Source: Candidatus Thiodictyon syntrophicum (GTDB taxonomy: Bacteria; Pseudomonadota; Gammaproteobacteria; Chromatiales; Chromatiaceae). From it: a stretch of DNA of 64,000 bases. The position numbers and the translations under genes were made by a program. The stretch is taken from assembly GCF_002813775.1 (NCBI RefSeq), contig NZ_CP020370.1, positions 4,365,501 through 4,429,500 of the forward strand, given 5' to 3'. This document shows, one piece after another, positions 44,961-54,063 of the stretch (positions are counted from its first letter, which is position 1; each line of letters starts with the position of its first letter). The notes under the pieces are model-generated. The model saw nothing but the letters and a program-made list of their open reading frames with translations, made no database searches and was not told where the DNA came from.

Positions 44961-45215
44961 ATGACAAAACAACTCAAGCACTTCCTTAAGGGCATGGGGA
45001 GTGTCGTGGACTTAGCGCCTCAGTCACGCGCAAGACGCTTTATACCGGAAGACTCAGACGCTGATCGGCTCCGCGGCGACTTAGAGCGAATCGGACACGA
45101 CATGAAGCGTGCCCTGAAAACGCAATGCCGGGACGATGGCAAGACCCCCCCGCCACCAGGACGCCTAATCGCCCTGGCGATAGGACGGCGGCGCAGAACG
45201 GCGAACGCCGTTTAG
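44961..45215 (+). CDS. Small hypothetical protein upstream of a DUF2335 gene
   Basis: 84 aa from the ATG at 44961 (MTKQLKHFLKGMGSVVDLAP). Charged and helical in the middle (RLRGDLERIGHDMKRAL), with no membrane segment. I recall similar small proteins encoded just before DUF2335 genes, but no function. Its end overlaps the next gene by 91 bases, so one of the two starts may be set too early. Confidence 0.55.
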   Translation: MTKQLKHFLKGMGSVVDLAPQSRARRFIPEDSDADRLRGDLERIGHDMKRALKTQCRDDGKTPPPPGRLIALAIGRRRRTANAV

Positions 45216-45550
45216 AGCAGCGCACTGAAATCTTCTCAGGGCCGCTTCCGCCGCCCGCAATCCTTCGGCAGTACGACGAAATCCAACCGGGCTTCGCTGA
45301 GCGGCTACTGCGCCTGACCGAAGACGAAGCCAACCACCGCCGACAAGTGACGGCACGGGCTCAGCGCTATGAACTCTTTGAGACGACCCTGGGGCAGGTC
45401 TTTGGCTTACTGGTAGCGCTGGCAGCCCTTGGGGCCACGGTCTGGCTTGGGGTCCTTGGCCTTGAAGCCGCAGCATCTATCGTTGGCGGAACTACGATTG
45501 TCGGGCTGGTGGGCGCATTCATCGCTGGCCGTCAGCGCTCCGATAAATAG
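45125..45550 (+). CDS. DUF2335 predicted membrane protein
   Basis: 141 aa. The first 30 residues overlap the previous frame and may be untranslated. The core RTEIFSGPLPPPAILRQYDE then GFAERLLRLTEDEANHRRQ is the DUF2335 signature, followed by a hydrophobic hairpin (LFGLLVALAALGATVWLGVL, IVGGTTIVGLVGAFIAG-like). Unknown function; the family is common in prophage- or island-like surroundings. Confidence 0.75.
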   Translation: MPGRWQDPPATRTPNRPGDRTAAQNGERRLEQRTEIFSGPLPPPAILRQYDEIQPGFAERLLRLTEDEANHRRQVTARAQRYELFETTLGQVFGLLVALAALGATVWLGVLGLEAAASIVGGTTIVGLVGAFIAGRQRSDK

Positions 45551-45718
45551 GACAAGCCGACCACCCGCGACCGGAATTCCAGGGATCCCCGGAGCATCTT
45601 CGCCTACTCTGACGCCGCGTCTTCCCTCATTATCTCCATACAATTGTAGAGTCAGCAGGTTCATGCCATCGCCGATGGCATGGAGCAAGACGCTCGGGTC
45701 CCTGAGGCGCGGCAGGTA

Positions 45719-45880
45719 GAGGTTGAGATCCTTCTGTTCGGTCAGGGTCGACACCCACGCGAGATACTTGCGCGCCGCCTCGTCCAGGTCCTGCAAGCGG
45801 GTCTTGTCCGCCGCCAGAAAGACCAGGGTGTTGCGGTAGAGCCGCGGCGTGTTGCCGCGACTCTCCAGGCGAAGTCCCAA
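45719..45880 (-). pseudogene. Fragment of a DUF499 ATP-binding protein
   Basis: In this frame, LESRGNTPRLYRNTLVFLAA then DKTRLQDLDEAARKYLAWVS is, as far as I recall, the characteristic late part of large DUF499 AAA proteins that accompany DNA-methylase/helicase defence genes. The match fades after about 54 residues, and nothing upstream or downstream continues it. It is a relic of a further defence locus at the edge of the island. Confidence 0.5.
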
Positions 45881-46312
45881 ACCATTGGCAATGCCTGCCT
45901 ACCAGATGTCGCTACAATCCGGTCCATTCGGTGTTCCCATAAACATAAGCTTGAATTCCGATTACATGCCTTGCTTTGAGCAAACGCCAAATATACTCCG
46001 ATCGCCCGAGCATACGCCGTCGCACCAAAACCGCATGTCTCCAAGGAGTGGTGTACCCGGCCGATTGCGCCCGTCGCAGAAATCCCCAGGGCCAAGGCGC
46101 GCACCGTTTGACCCGCCGCGCCTGGCGTCAAATAATCCGCTGGATTAGAATTTGCCCATGCCGAACGAAACGAACTGGCCGGCCTGGTCGATACACTGGT
46201 GTCGCCTACACTTTTCTTGGTTATTTATGCGTTAGCGTTTGATTGATCTATGAGCTGAAGTTTACGAGTAGCCGCTCGCCGGTGGCCTTTCTTAGGGCGA
46301 TCTTGGATTCGG
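45881..46312. other. Intergenic, no gene recognised
   Basis: About 430 bases between the DUF499 relic and the helicase stop. Mixed composition with no convincing open frame or RNA. It probably consists of gene debris. Confidence 0.5.
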
Positions 46313-48421
46313 TCATAGCGTTCTGGCTGTTACGGACGGCAAAGGGGTTTGAAGATCGTCAAGGAACTCTGACGCCGGCTCGACACCGCTGACCAGCAGA
46401 TGATCCCGCGCCCGCGTGCACGCGACGTACAGCAGGTGGCGCTCGGTGTTGTAGACCTCTTCCAGATCGCTGTCGTCGGTCACAGTCTCGATGCGTGCCT
46501 GCAAGGGAATGATCTCGTCGTCGCAGGCCATGACGGCCACGGCCCGAAACTCCAGACCCTTGGCCAGGTGCATGGTACCGACGCAGAGGTGCCCGTGGCT
46601 GGTTTCGACTTGCTCGTCCAGCATCTTGAACGGGAGACCAGCCCCGGCGACGGCCTGGCGGGCGCGGTCGAGTTCCGCCGCGGAGCGCACGAAGACGCCG
46701 ATCTCGTGCGGGGCGACACCCGCTTGGACACATTCGGCGATCCAGGCACCGACGGCGGCGATCTCCCCTTGCGGGCTGTCGAAGGCCATCACCCGGGGTG
46801 TCGGCCCGTTGAACGCGGAGACGGTGCCGCGCCGGTCTTGCGCATTGCCATCGACATCAGACACCTCAGGCCCCAGCAACCGATCGGCCTGGGTCCTGAT
46901 CTGGTGGGAGGTGCGGTAGTTGACATGCAGGGTGCGTGCGCGGCCCCGGATGTCGACGCCGAGCGACCGCCAGGAGAACGGCGGATGGAAGATGCGCTGA
47001 CCCAGGTCGCCCGCGAAGAAGAGGCCGCTCGGGCGATCGGCGCCCAAGGCGGCGAGGAACCGCAATTGCGGCACACTGACGTCCTGCGCTTCATCGACGA
47101 CCACGAAGTCGAAGGGCCGCTGCCGGCGGTTCGCCAGGTCGCTCGCGAGCTGGCTGAACAGCGCCGCGCGCGTCATCAGGCCGGCGTCCCGCAGACCCGC
47201 CCGCACGGACTCGAAGATCGCCCAGAGTGCGGCGCGCTGCGCCTCCGGCAAACGGGTCTTGCGACCCAGCCGCTTGACATCGCGATAGGACTCCCAGCGC
47301 TCCAGTTGCCAGGCATCAACCAGTTCTTCCCACTCCGTGCGCAGGAAGCCCAGGCTGAACTTGTGGCTCGCCGCGGCCTCACTCGCCTTGGCGAGCAGGC
47401 CGGTCGTCAGATCACGCGTGGCGAGGTGCGGGGGGCCGAGGTGGCGCTCATAGAGCCGCTCGCCGATGGCATCCAGGGCCTGGACCTCAAGGCGTTCGGC
47501 CAGGCGCGGCTCGTTGCTGATCAGGCGCCGTAGCTTGGTCCGCAGCGCGTTCGCCAGCGTCTCGGAAAAGGTGGTCAGCAGGATGCGGCTGTCCGGGTGT
47601 TTGCGGGCGAGGAATACCGCGCGGTGCAGCGCGACGATGGTCTTCCCCGTACCGGCCGAGCCGCAGACACGCGCCGGTCCCGCGAAGTCGCGCTCCACCC
47701 ATTGGCGCTGGGCCGGATGGAGGAAGACGGTCCACTTGTCCCAGGGGTATTCCAAGGCACGCTCAAGCTCCTCCAGATCGCCCATGAGGCGGAAGCGCCG
47801 CTGGGCGTCCGGATGGGCGAAGGGATCGCTGCCAGGAGCGACCAGCGGTCGGGGTGTGGCCGGCTGACCGCCGGTCGCCAGTTGGAGCAGCGCCTCTGCC
47901 GCCTCGGCCGGGAGATGGCCGACCAACTCCAGCAGGCTCTCCTCAGTGGCCTGGCGCACGTCGGCAAGCCATTCGGTCGGGACGCCGTAGCCCAACAACT
48001 GCGCGTCGGAACGCTGCGCAAACAAGGCGGGCTTGGGCGGTGCCGATGGAGCGACCTCGACATAGCGCGGGACCGCGATCTCTTCGACACGCTCGCGAAT
48101 CTCCACCAACTGCGCAGCGCCAGTCTGGGGATGGGTCTCAAGCCGGCGCCGCTCGCCCCAACTGTAGGCACGGTCGTGGTGGTCCACGTAGCAGAGCAAC
48201 AGGCTCGCGGATGACCGGTGCACGATCAGCCGGATGTCACCGCTGGCTCGTACAGACCAGAAGTTCTTGTCCCGCGCGTCATCCAGCTTGTGGAAGCTCA
48301 GTCCGGGATTGGCCGGATTGACCTGGAGGTCGAACGCCGTGGTCTTGACAGCCTTTTGCTCCTCGCCGGTCAGGCGGGCGAGACTGTCAGTGAAGGTGTC
48401 GGCGATGCGGAAGTCCATCAA
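46313..48421 (-). CDS. UvrD-like SF1 helicase with N-terminal RelE-like domain (GajB-like)
   Basis: 702 aa. Residues 1-100 look like a RelE/ParE-type fold (FTDSLARLTGEEQKAV, FHKLDDARDKNFWSVRASGD, IRLIVHRSSASLLLCYVDHH). The helicase follows: Walker A CGSAGTGKTIVALH (about 260), DEAQDVSVPQL (about 440), NYRTSHQIR (about 500), MHLAKGLEFRAV (about 615) and YVACTRARDHLLV near the end. It is probably a 3'-5' translocase. The start overlaps the upstream ATPase-nuclease gene by 4 bases. A UvrD helicase coupled to an OLD-type nuclease is the Gabija layout, but GajB is smaller (about 500 aa) and lacks the RelE part. Confidence 0.88.
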   Translation of the reverse strand: MMDFRIADTFTDSLARLTGEEQKAVKTTAFDLQVNPANPGLSFHKLDDARDKNFWSVRASGDIRLIVHRSSASLLLCYVDHHDRAYSWGERRRLETHPQTGAAQLVEIRERVEEIAVPRYVEVAPSAPPKPALFAQRSDAQLLGYGVPTEWLADVRQATEESLLELVGHLPAEAAEALLQLATGGQPATPRPLVAPGSDPFAHPDAQRRFRLMGDLEELERALEYPWDKWTVFLHPAQRQWVERDFAGPARVCGSAGTGKTIVALHRAVFLARKHPDSRILLTTFSETLANALRTKLRRLISNEPRLAERLEVQALDAIGERLYERHLGPPHLATRDLTTGLLAKASEAAASHKFSLGFLRTEWEELVDAWQLERWESYRDVKRLGRKTRLPEAQRAALWAIFESVRAGLRDAGLMTRAALFSQLASDLANRRQRPFDFVVVDEAQDVSVPQLRFLAALGADRPSGLFFAGDLGQRIFHPPFSWRSLGVDIRGRARTLHVNYRTSHQIRTQADRLLGPEVSDVDGNAQDRRGTVSAFNGPTPRVMAFDSPQGEIAAVGAWIAECVQAGVAPHEIGVFVRSAAELDRARQAVAGAGLPFKMLDEQVETSHGHLCVGTMHLAKGLEFRAVAVMACDDEIIPLQARIETVTDDSDLEEVYNTERHLLYVACTRARDHLLVSGVEPASEFLDDLQTPLPSVTARTL

Positions 48422-50166
48422 TGAGTCCCAATCAGTGAGACCAACTTACCAAAGAACTGATGAACGTCTTCGTGAATTTCGTCTGCCAGCATCACCATGG
48501 CGACCTCCTCCCGTATCAACTGGACGGGCTCCGCCGCCTTCTTAAGCTGCTGAAAAAGCGAATCATCGTTTTCAAACAATATCCGCTTTCCATCCACAAC
48601 ATTGAACACGTTTGCAGCGACACTGCGCCAAGATTTCCCCGGCGGAAGGGTTAAATTCTCGCCAGCGAAGAAGGCGTCGATAGCTTGTATGGTCGGCAGC
48701 GCGAACAATTCGTCGTCAGCGTATCGAAGTTGCGCCAATGCTGCGCGCTTCCAGGCATCAGGCACAAGCAAATAGTTCTCGATGTTCTTGCGCTTCCACT
48801 CGAGCACTGATGGGTTGTCAGCTGACGGGTGCCAAGTCGCGTGGTCATCGTAATCGAATATCATCATCCGCGAGACGCCTGGAATGATCTGCTTTAGTGC
48901 GGCATAATGTTCATCCGCTTGTCTTTTCATGTTGTCTTTGCCGCCACCGCCCATGCTCTTGAAGCAGATACGATCCATGGCGGCCTGACCATTGCACTGA
49001 GCCGCCCACGCCCGCAACATCCGTTCGTCACTCTCGCCCTCCAGATAAAGAATGTAGGGCGATTCCATCAGACGGGTTATTTCCTCATTTGAAACTTCCG
49101 CCATTGCGCGCAGCACTTCAGGCGTAGACTGAATTCGGCGGGGAACCTGGCTCAGGAGCGATACAATCTGAGCGGCATCGACTCCGCGTGCAAACTCCTC
49201 GGCGTGGGTGGCGATCAGAAACTGCGTGCCCATCTGACTCGCTTTACGCTTGAAGTAATCGAGAATCTCGCGTTGCAGATTGACATGCAGATGCGCGTCC
49301 GGCTCGTCGAGCAGCATGGTTGTCGGGTGATAACCATAAAGGAAGGCCAGTAGCGTCAGCGTTTGGTGAAATCCGCTGCCGCCGGCTATAATGTCGTAGT
49401 TCTTGCCGTGCTGGCGGTATTCGACGGTAATATAGACATCCTTCGCCGATTCGTATCTTGGCTCGCGAATCTTGACCGAGAACCAACGATCGATAACGGC
49501 AGCGACTTCCTGCCAGTCGGCCGGCGGACCCATGTGCTTTTTGCCTTTGTCTTCTCCCGGTTGATCTGAGGATGGGGAGCAAACCCGCAAGAGCAGATTT
49601 CGCAGCACGCTGCCGGGCTGCCCCTTGCCTATCTGTTGACGGATGGGCGAAACATCCAGCCACTTCTCCGCCGGCTCTAAACCTGAGAAGGGCGGCACAT
49701 AGGCGATTCTGGGGAGATGCCCGGATCTCTCGCACTCGCGGAATTTCGACCAGCCATCTCTGGGAATCGCATAAATTGTTTGCGGCGAGTGGTAGCGTAA
49801 CTCGACACTGAAGGAACCCCCTCCCCCGGGGTCGGTTCGCCACTCGACATCAATGTGAATCAGAATGTACTCCTGCTTCTTCTTTCCATTCACCAATGGC
49901 CAACGACGATCTGTACGATCTTTCCATAGCAAATTGAATTCCGGCAATGGCAGCGCCGTAAAGTTGGGGAGTACGACCTGAATGCCCTTGGTTCCACTGC
50001 GTTGAGAGCGATGGAACTCATCTACGCAGAACTGCCAGATGGCGAGTGCCTGAAGTACCGTGCTCTTACCGCTGTTGTTGCGTCCGACCAGCAAATCGAA
50101 CTGAGTGAACTCATAAACTTCCTCCACGACGCTCTTGAAGTTTCGCAGGGTCAATCTTGTGATCAT
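48418..50166 (-). CDS. OLD-family ATPase with TOPRIM nuclease domain (GajA-like)
   Basis: 582 aa. Walker A VGRNNSGKSTVLQAL (about 28-42), ABC-like SGFHQTLTLLAF (about 268), Walker B MLLDEPDAHLH (about 288) and H-loop ATHAEEFARG (about 325). A C-terminal TOPRIM domain has LEGESDERMLRAW (about 385) and the acidic MIFDYDDH (about 440). Length equals GajA of Gabija (about 580 aa), and the gene is coupled to a UvrD-like helicase. OLD nucleases nick or cut DNA under nucleotide control. Its G+C is visibly below that of its neighbours, suggesting separate origin. Direct sequence identity to GajA could not be checked. Confidence 0.87.
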   Translation of the reverse strand: MITRLTLRNFKSVVEEVYEFTQFDLLVGRNNSGKSTVLQALAIWQFCVDEFHRSQRSGTKGIQVVLPNFTALPLPEFNLLWKDRTDRRWPLVNGKKKQEYILIHIDVEWRTDPGGGGSFSVELRYHSPQTIYAIPRDGWSKFRECERSGHLPRIAYVPPFSGLEPAEKWLDVSPIRQQIGKGQPGSVLRNLLLRVCSPSSDQPGEDKGKKHMGPPADWQEVAAVIDRWFSVKIREPRYESAKDVYITVEYRQHGKNYDIIAGGSGFHQTLTLLAFLYGYHPTTMLLDEPDAHLHVNLQREILDYFKRKASQMGTQFLIATHAEEFARGVDAAQIVSLLSQVPRRIQSTPEVLRAMAEVSNEEITRLMESPYILYLEGESDERMLRAWAAQCNGQAAMDRICFKSMGGGGKDNMKRQADEHYAALKQIIPGVSRMMIFDYDDHATWHPSADNPSVLEWKRKNIENYLLVPDAWKRAALAQLRYADDELFALPTIQAIDAFFAGENLTLPPGKSWRSVAANVFNVVDGKRILFENDDSLFQQLKKAAEPVQLIREEVAMVMLADEIHEDVHQFFGKLVSLIGTH

Positions 50167-50220
50167 GTAGGCGTCTTCTGGTAGTCGGGCCGCAGCACAC
50201 GGGATAAGTCGGCATTCATG

Positions 50221-53200
50221 TCATCCCACCCGAAACACTTTCATCACCTCATCCCCCAGATGGTTGATGATCTTCACCGCGATGCGCCCGGAGGCGGGTT
50301 TGGGGAAGGGGCGCGAGGTGTCGCTGTTGAGGGTGGCCCAAGCATCCTCGTTGATTTCCGCCTTGAGGGTGATCTTCAACGCCTTGTAGGGGTCGGCGGC
50401 GCCCAGGAAGTAGGCGTGGCGGACGAAGAAGCTCTCCTCGTTGTAGTCGGTGTCGATGAACCAGCAGGCGATGCCCTCGGGGCCGTCGCTGCGGACCTCT
50501 CCGGTACTGGGGTGGAAGACATCAACGCCGTTGATCTTGATCCGGACCTGGCCGTCCGCGGCGGGCAGGATCGCGATGTCCGGCTCGCCGAAGATCACGA
50601 ACAGGTTGCCCTTGCCGGTGTTCTTGAGGTCCTCGGCCATGTGCAGGTCGGCGTTCATCCGCGCCTTGAGCACCGGGATGCGGCCGAGGGTACTGAACTC
50701 GGTGGCGTGCGCCTCGTAGTTGAAGGCGCAGGCGATCAGACAGTCGAAATCGGCATCGCCGGCCTCGCGCGCGGCGGCGACCAGATCGGCGCGGGTGACG
50801 GTGCCGAATTCGGGGCCGATGAAGATGGCGGCACGCTTCTCGGTACCGATCTCTCCGCCGCCTTCGATATAGCGGCCATCGGCACAGACCAGACCACCGG
50901 GCCAAGGTGTCAGCGAGGTGAAGGTGATGCGGTCCTCCTTGTGGGCCTGCTGCACACCGGCTACCTTGAGGTTCTCCAGGATCATCTGCGGGAAGGTCTG
51001 CTTCGCCTCGTAGGAGGAACCCGGATCGGCGACCTTTTCCTCGTTGGGATCGATCAGCTCGTCGTTCTCATCCACGCCAAGCACGCGGTGGGGGGACAGA
51101 CTCTCGACGGTGAAGGGGCCGGCGACGCGGACCTTCTTGTTGTCGGTGTAGGGCTTGTCGTAGAGATATTCGGAATCGGCCTTGGCGGCGATGGAGGCGT
51201 CGATCGCTTTCTGGCGGTCGATGCGGGCCTGCCACCAGTCCGCGTGCAGCTTGGCGGGGACTTCCGGCCAGGGATCGACCGGGCGTTCCGGCAAGGTCTC
51301 GATACTGTAGTCCCGCTTGAGGACCTTGTTGATCGCGCGCAGGCCGTCTTCGATCTTGCTTGCCCTGGCGTTCACTCCTTTCGCCTGCTCGGCCCTCACC
51401 TCGTCGAAGAGTCGCCGGGGCTCGGTCGGCCAAGGGTCTTCGGCCGCGCGCGGTATCTCCCACTCCTGCCACTGCTTCTTCATCGCGGCATTCAGGTCTT
51501 CGCGCAGCGGCTCCAGGATGGCCTGCCACTTATCCCAGATGGTATCGATCTCGGTGTTGTTCGCGATGGACTTGAGCGTGATGTGCGGCACACGTTCATA
51601 GACGAAGCCATGGCGGATATCGCCGCGGGTCGGCTGGGAGGATGGTGCGGTGCGGGCGACTTCGGCCTCCTTGATCTGGCCGTCGTGGGAATCGGCGAGC
51701 AGGTAATAGGGATAGCGGGCGCCCATGATGCGGGCGCGGGCGAGCGCAAGTGCGACGCGCGAGGTGTCGATGGTGATCCAGCGGCGGCCCCATTGCTCGG
51801 CGACATAGGCGGTGGTGCCGGAGCCGCAGGTAGGGTCGAGGACCAAGTCGCCGGGGTCGGTTGAAATTAGAAAGGCCCTTTGTACGACAGCCGCGTTTGT
51901 CTGAACGACGTATACTTTGTCAAGGGAAAAGCTGCTTGCGGTATCCATCCAGTAAGCCGTTGTCTCAATGACCGGATAGTCTTCGTGCATTCGCACATAC
52001 ATTATTCCGTTTTTCAATACTTGGTAGCGGTTAGCTTTTACAATCCGCTCGATTCCATCCTTCGTTGTTGACCACCCTCGATTGCCTCCTGGAAAGAATT
52101 CACGTCCATTAGCAACCACCGGAAAATACATTGCGCTTCCCGGCCCCGCTGCACGCCCTTGGCGTTGGGAACTCAAATCGCCAAGTGCGAAAACTTTGCA
52201 GTCAGTCTCCTTACACCATCGCGAGATCCAGTCTTCGCGGCTCATCGCGAAGCGTTCTCCGTTTTGTAGCTGAATGCGGCTATAAATGGTCGCCCCCTGC
52301 TCAAACGGTTCTTTTCGCAAAAACGTCTTTCTGAATTTTACATGAGGTTTGCTCTTTGCAAACCAGACCAGGAAGTCGTGAGGCACAGAAAGCAATTCGG
52401 AGGTTTGACTACTTGTTGTCGCGAAAGCAATTAAACCACAAAAATTATCATCACCGAAAACCTCATCCATTAACGCCCTAACACGATGCACATTCTCATC
52501 TCCAATCTGCACAAAGATCGACCCCGAATCTGTCAGCAAGTCTCGCGCCACGGTCAGCCGATCCCGCAGATAGGTCAGATAGGAATGGATACCATCCCGC
52601 CAGGTATCCCGAAACGCCTTCACCTGTTCCGGCTCGCGGGTGATGTGGCCCACATTGCCGTCCTTCACATCCCGGCTGGTGGTGCTCCACTGGAAATTGC
52701 TGTTGAACTTGATGCCATAGGGCGGATCGAGATAGATGCACTGGACCTTGCCGCGCAGCCCCTCGCGCTCGGCGAGTGATGCCATCACCTGGAGCGAGTC
52801 GCCCAGGATCATGCGATTGGACCAGTTCTGATCGTGCCGGTAGAACTCGGTCTTGTCCACGCCCTTGGGTACGCCGTTGAAGTCGGCGAAGAGGTCGAAC
52901 TGTTCCCCCTCGCCCCCGGACGGGTCGGGGAGACTGGAGTGGCGCAGCAGGTCGTCGATCAGGACCTTGGGGTGGACCTTCTCCTGGATGTAGAGGGGCG
53001 GCGCCTGGACGATGAGATCACTCCAATCCTGCTGATCCTTACCGCGCCAGACGAGTTGCGGGTCCAGGTCGCGGTTGCGCTGCTCCTTCTCCTCTTCAAG
53101 TCCGGGCGTGCCGCGGGCATAGGTTACCGGCACCGGGTCCTGCTCGTCCTTCTGCATCACCGACTGATATTCGGCGGTCGGGATGTTCCTGCGGGTGGCC

Positions 53201-53256
53201 TCGTCGTGGGTGAGGGTTGCGACGGTGACTGACGGGGTCTTTGATTTCGGGGCCAT
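50221..53256 (-). CDS. mod: Type III restriction-modification methyltransferase (Mod)
   Basis: 1011 aa. Catalytic CIYLDPPYGI (about residue 177) comes before the SAM motif DPTCGSGTTAYVAEQWG (about residue 475), the order of beta-class adenine methyltransferases. Between them, residues about 260-465 (bases 51,860-52,480) are markedly poorer in G+C than the flanks, which fits an exchanged target-recognition domain. The long C-terminal half (520-1011) is typical of the large Mod variants. It would methylate adenine on one strand of an asymmetric site and partner the Res protein encoded upstream. VapBC genes separate the two. Confidence 0.94.
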   Translation of the reverse strand: MAPKSKTPSVTVATLTHDEATRRNIPTAEYQSVMQKDEQDPVPVTYARGTPGLEEEKEQRNRDLDPQLVWRGKDQQDWSDLIVQAPPLYIQEKVHPKVLIDDLLRHSSLPDPSGGEGEQFDLFADFNGVPKGVDKTEFYRHDQNWSNRMILGDSLQVMASLAEREGLRGKVQCIYLDPPYGIKFNSNFQWSTTSRDVKDGNVGHITREPEQVKAFRDTWRDGIHSYLTYLRDRLTVARDLLTDSGSIFVQIGDENVHRVRALMDEVFGDDNFCGLIAFATTSSQTSELLSVPHDFLVWFAKSKPHVKFRKTFLRKEPFEQGATIYSRIQLQNGERFAMSREDWISRWCKETDCKVFALGDLSSQRQGRAAGPGSAMYFPVVANGREFFPGGNRGWSTTKDGIERIVKANRYQVLKNGIMYVRMHEDYPVIETTAYWMDTASSFSLDKVYVVQTNAAVVQRAFLISTDPGDLVLDPTCGSGTTAYVAEQWGRRWITIDTSRVALALARARIMGARYPYYLLADSHDGQIKEAEVARTAPSSQPTRGDIRHGFVYERVPHITLKSIANNTEIDTIWDKWQAILEPLREDLNAAMKKQWQEWEIPRAAEDPWPTEPRRLFDEVRAEQAKGVNARASKIEDGLRAINKVLKRDYSIETLPERPVDPWPEVPAKLHADWWQARIDRQKAIDASIAAKADSEYLYDKPYTDNKKVRVAGPFTVESLSPHRVLGVDENDELIDPNEEKVADPGSSYEAKQTFPQMILENLKVAGVQQAHKEDRITFTSLTPWPGGLVCADGRYIEGGGEIGTEKRAAIFIGPEFGTVTRADLVAAAREAGDADFDCLIACAFNYEAHATEFSTLGRIPVLKARMNADLHMAEDLKNTGKGNLFVIFGEPDIAILPAADGQVRIKINGVDVFHPSTGEVRSDGPEGIACWFIDTDYNEESFFVRHAYFLGAADPYKALKITLKAEINEDAWATLNSDTSRPFPKPASGRIAVKIINHLGDEVMKVFRVG

Positions 53257-53266
53257 CGTAAGAACC

Positions 53267-53668
53267 TTATTTCAAGAGACGGCCGGTCAGTTCCGGGTAA
53301 TGGACAAAGAGACCGTCGATGCTGGCGAGCATGGCGCCATGCTCCAAGGCTGTTGCAATAATCATCCGGTCGAATGGATCGCGATGGGCTGGAGTCAGGT
53401 GGACTGCTCGTGTTGCTATCGCGGGTGTCAGCGGGAACAGCTCAACTCCGGCAGGCTCCAGTGCGTCTGAAAACCACTCATCCACCGGACACTTTAAGCT
53501 GATTCGTCCGCGCCTTTCCGCCAAAGCGATTTCAAAACAGGAGACGGGCGAAACGGCTACGCGTCTGGCCGTAGCGATACGCCCGACCCAGGATTTGGGA
53601 TATTGGTCCGTATTGCCGTTGACGTACCAGAGCCAAACATGGGTATCCAAGATAATTATTTCAGGCAT
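53267..53668 (-). CDS. vapC: VapC-type PIN-domain toxin
   Basis: 133 aa. IILDTHVWLWYV holds the first Asp, VSCFEIALAERRGRI the Glu, and HRDPFDRMIIATAL the later Asp pair, so the active site is complete. It should be an RNase acting on tRNA or rRNA, blocked by VapB. The start overlaps vapB by 13 bases. It lies 10 bases before mod on the same strand, so the pair is embedded in the type III operon. Confidence 0.92.
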   Translation of the reverse strand: MPEIIILDTHVWLWYVNGNTDQYPKSWVGRIATARRVAVSPVSCFEIALAERRGRISLKCPVDEWFSDALEPAGVELFPLTPAIATRAVHLTPAHRDPFDRMIIATALEHGAMLASIDGLFVHYPELTGRLLK

Positions 53669-53937
53669 TCCCAGTCCTCCTCATCGACCAGCGGAGCCAC
53701 AATGTCACCAAGAATCTCCACCTTCCCGGCCAGCGATGCGGGGGGAGAACGGCGCTCCGGCTTGCCAGCGTTTTCGATTTGGGGCTCGCTGCCGCCCGAG
53801 AGAGCCAAACGTCTGGCACTCTCCCGTGCGATCAATGCCTTCAATCCCTCTTGGATCAAGGCCGCGCGTTGAGTAAGGCCCGTAAGCCGCTGTGCCTCGT
53901 TTAGTAAGCCTTCGTCAAGATTAACGGTGGTTCGCAT
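53656..53937 (-). CDS. vapB: VapB-type antitoxin
   Basis: 93 aa from the ATG at 53937, with GAGGTCACC directly before it. MRTTVNLDEGLLNEAQRLTG is a ribbon-helix-helix DNA-binding start. ALIARESARRLALSGGSEP is typical of this VapB group. The C-terminal acidic end (LVDEEDWECLK) should plug the toxin active site. Expected to repress its own promoter; a short palindrome (54014-54034) lies upstream but belongs to a dispersed repeat family. Confidence 0.9.
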   Translation of the reverse strand: MRTTVNLDEGLLNEAQRLTGLTQRAALIQEGLKALIARESARRLALSGGSEPQIENAGKPERRSPPASLAGKVEILGDIVAPLVDEEDWECLK

Positions 53938-54063
53938 GGTGACCTCTATTGCGCTGGCCCTCGCGCGATGCCGGCTCGCACGGGCGTTCCGGCCGCTGAG
54001 CGGCCAAGACTGCATTCCCACGCGGAGCGTGGAAACGAGAAGAAGACCCTGGGGTCGGGGAAA

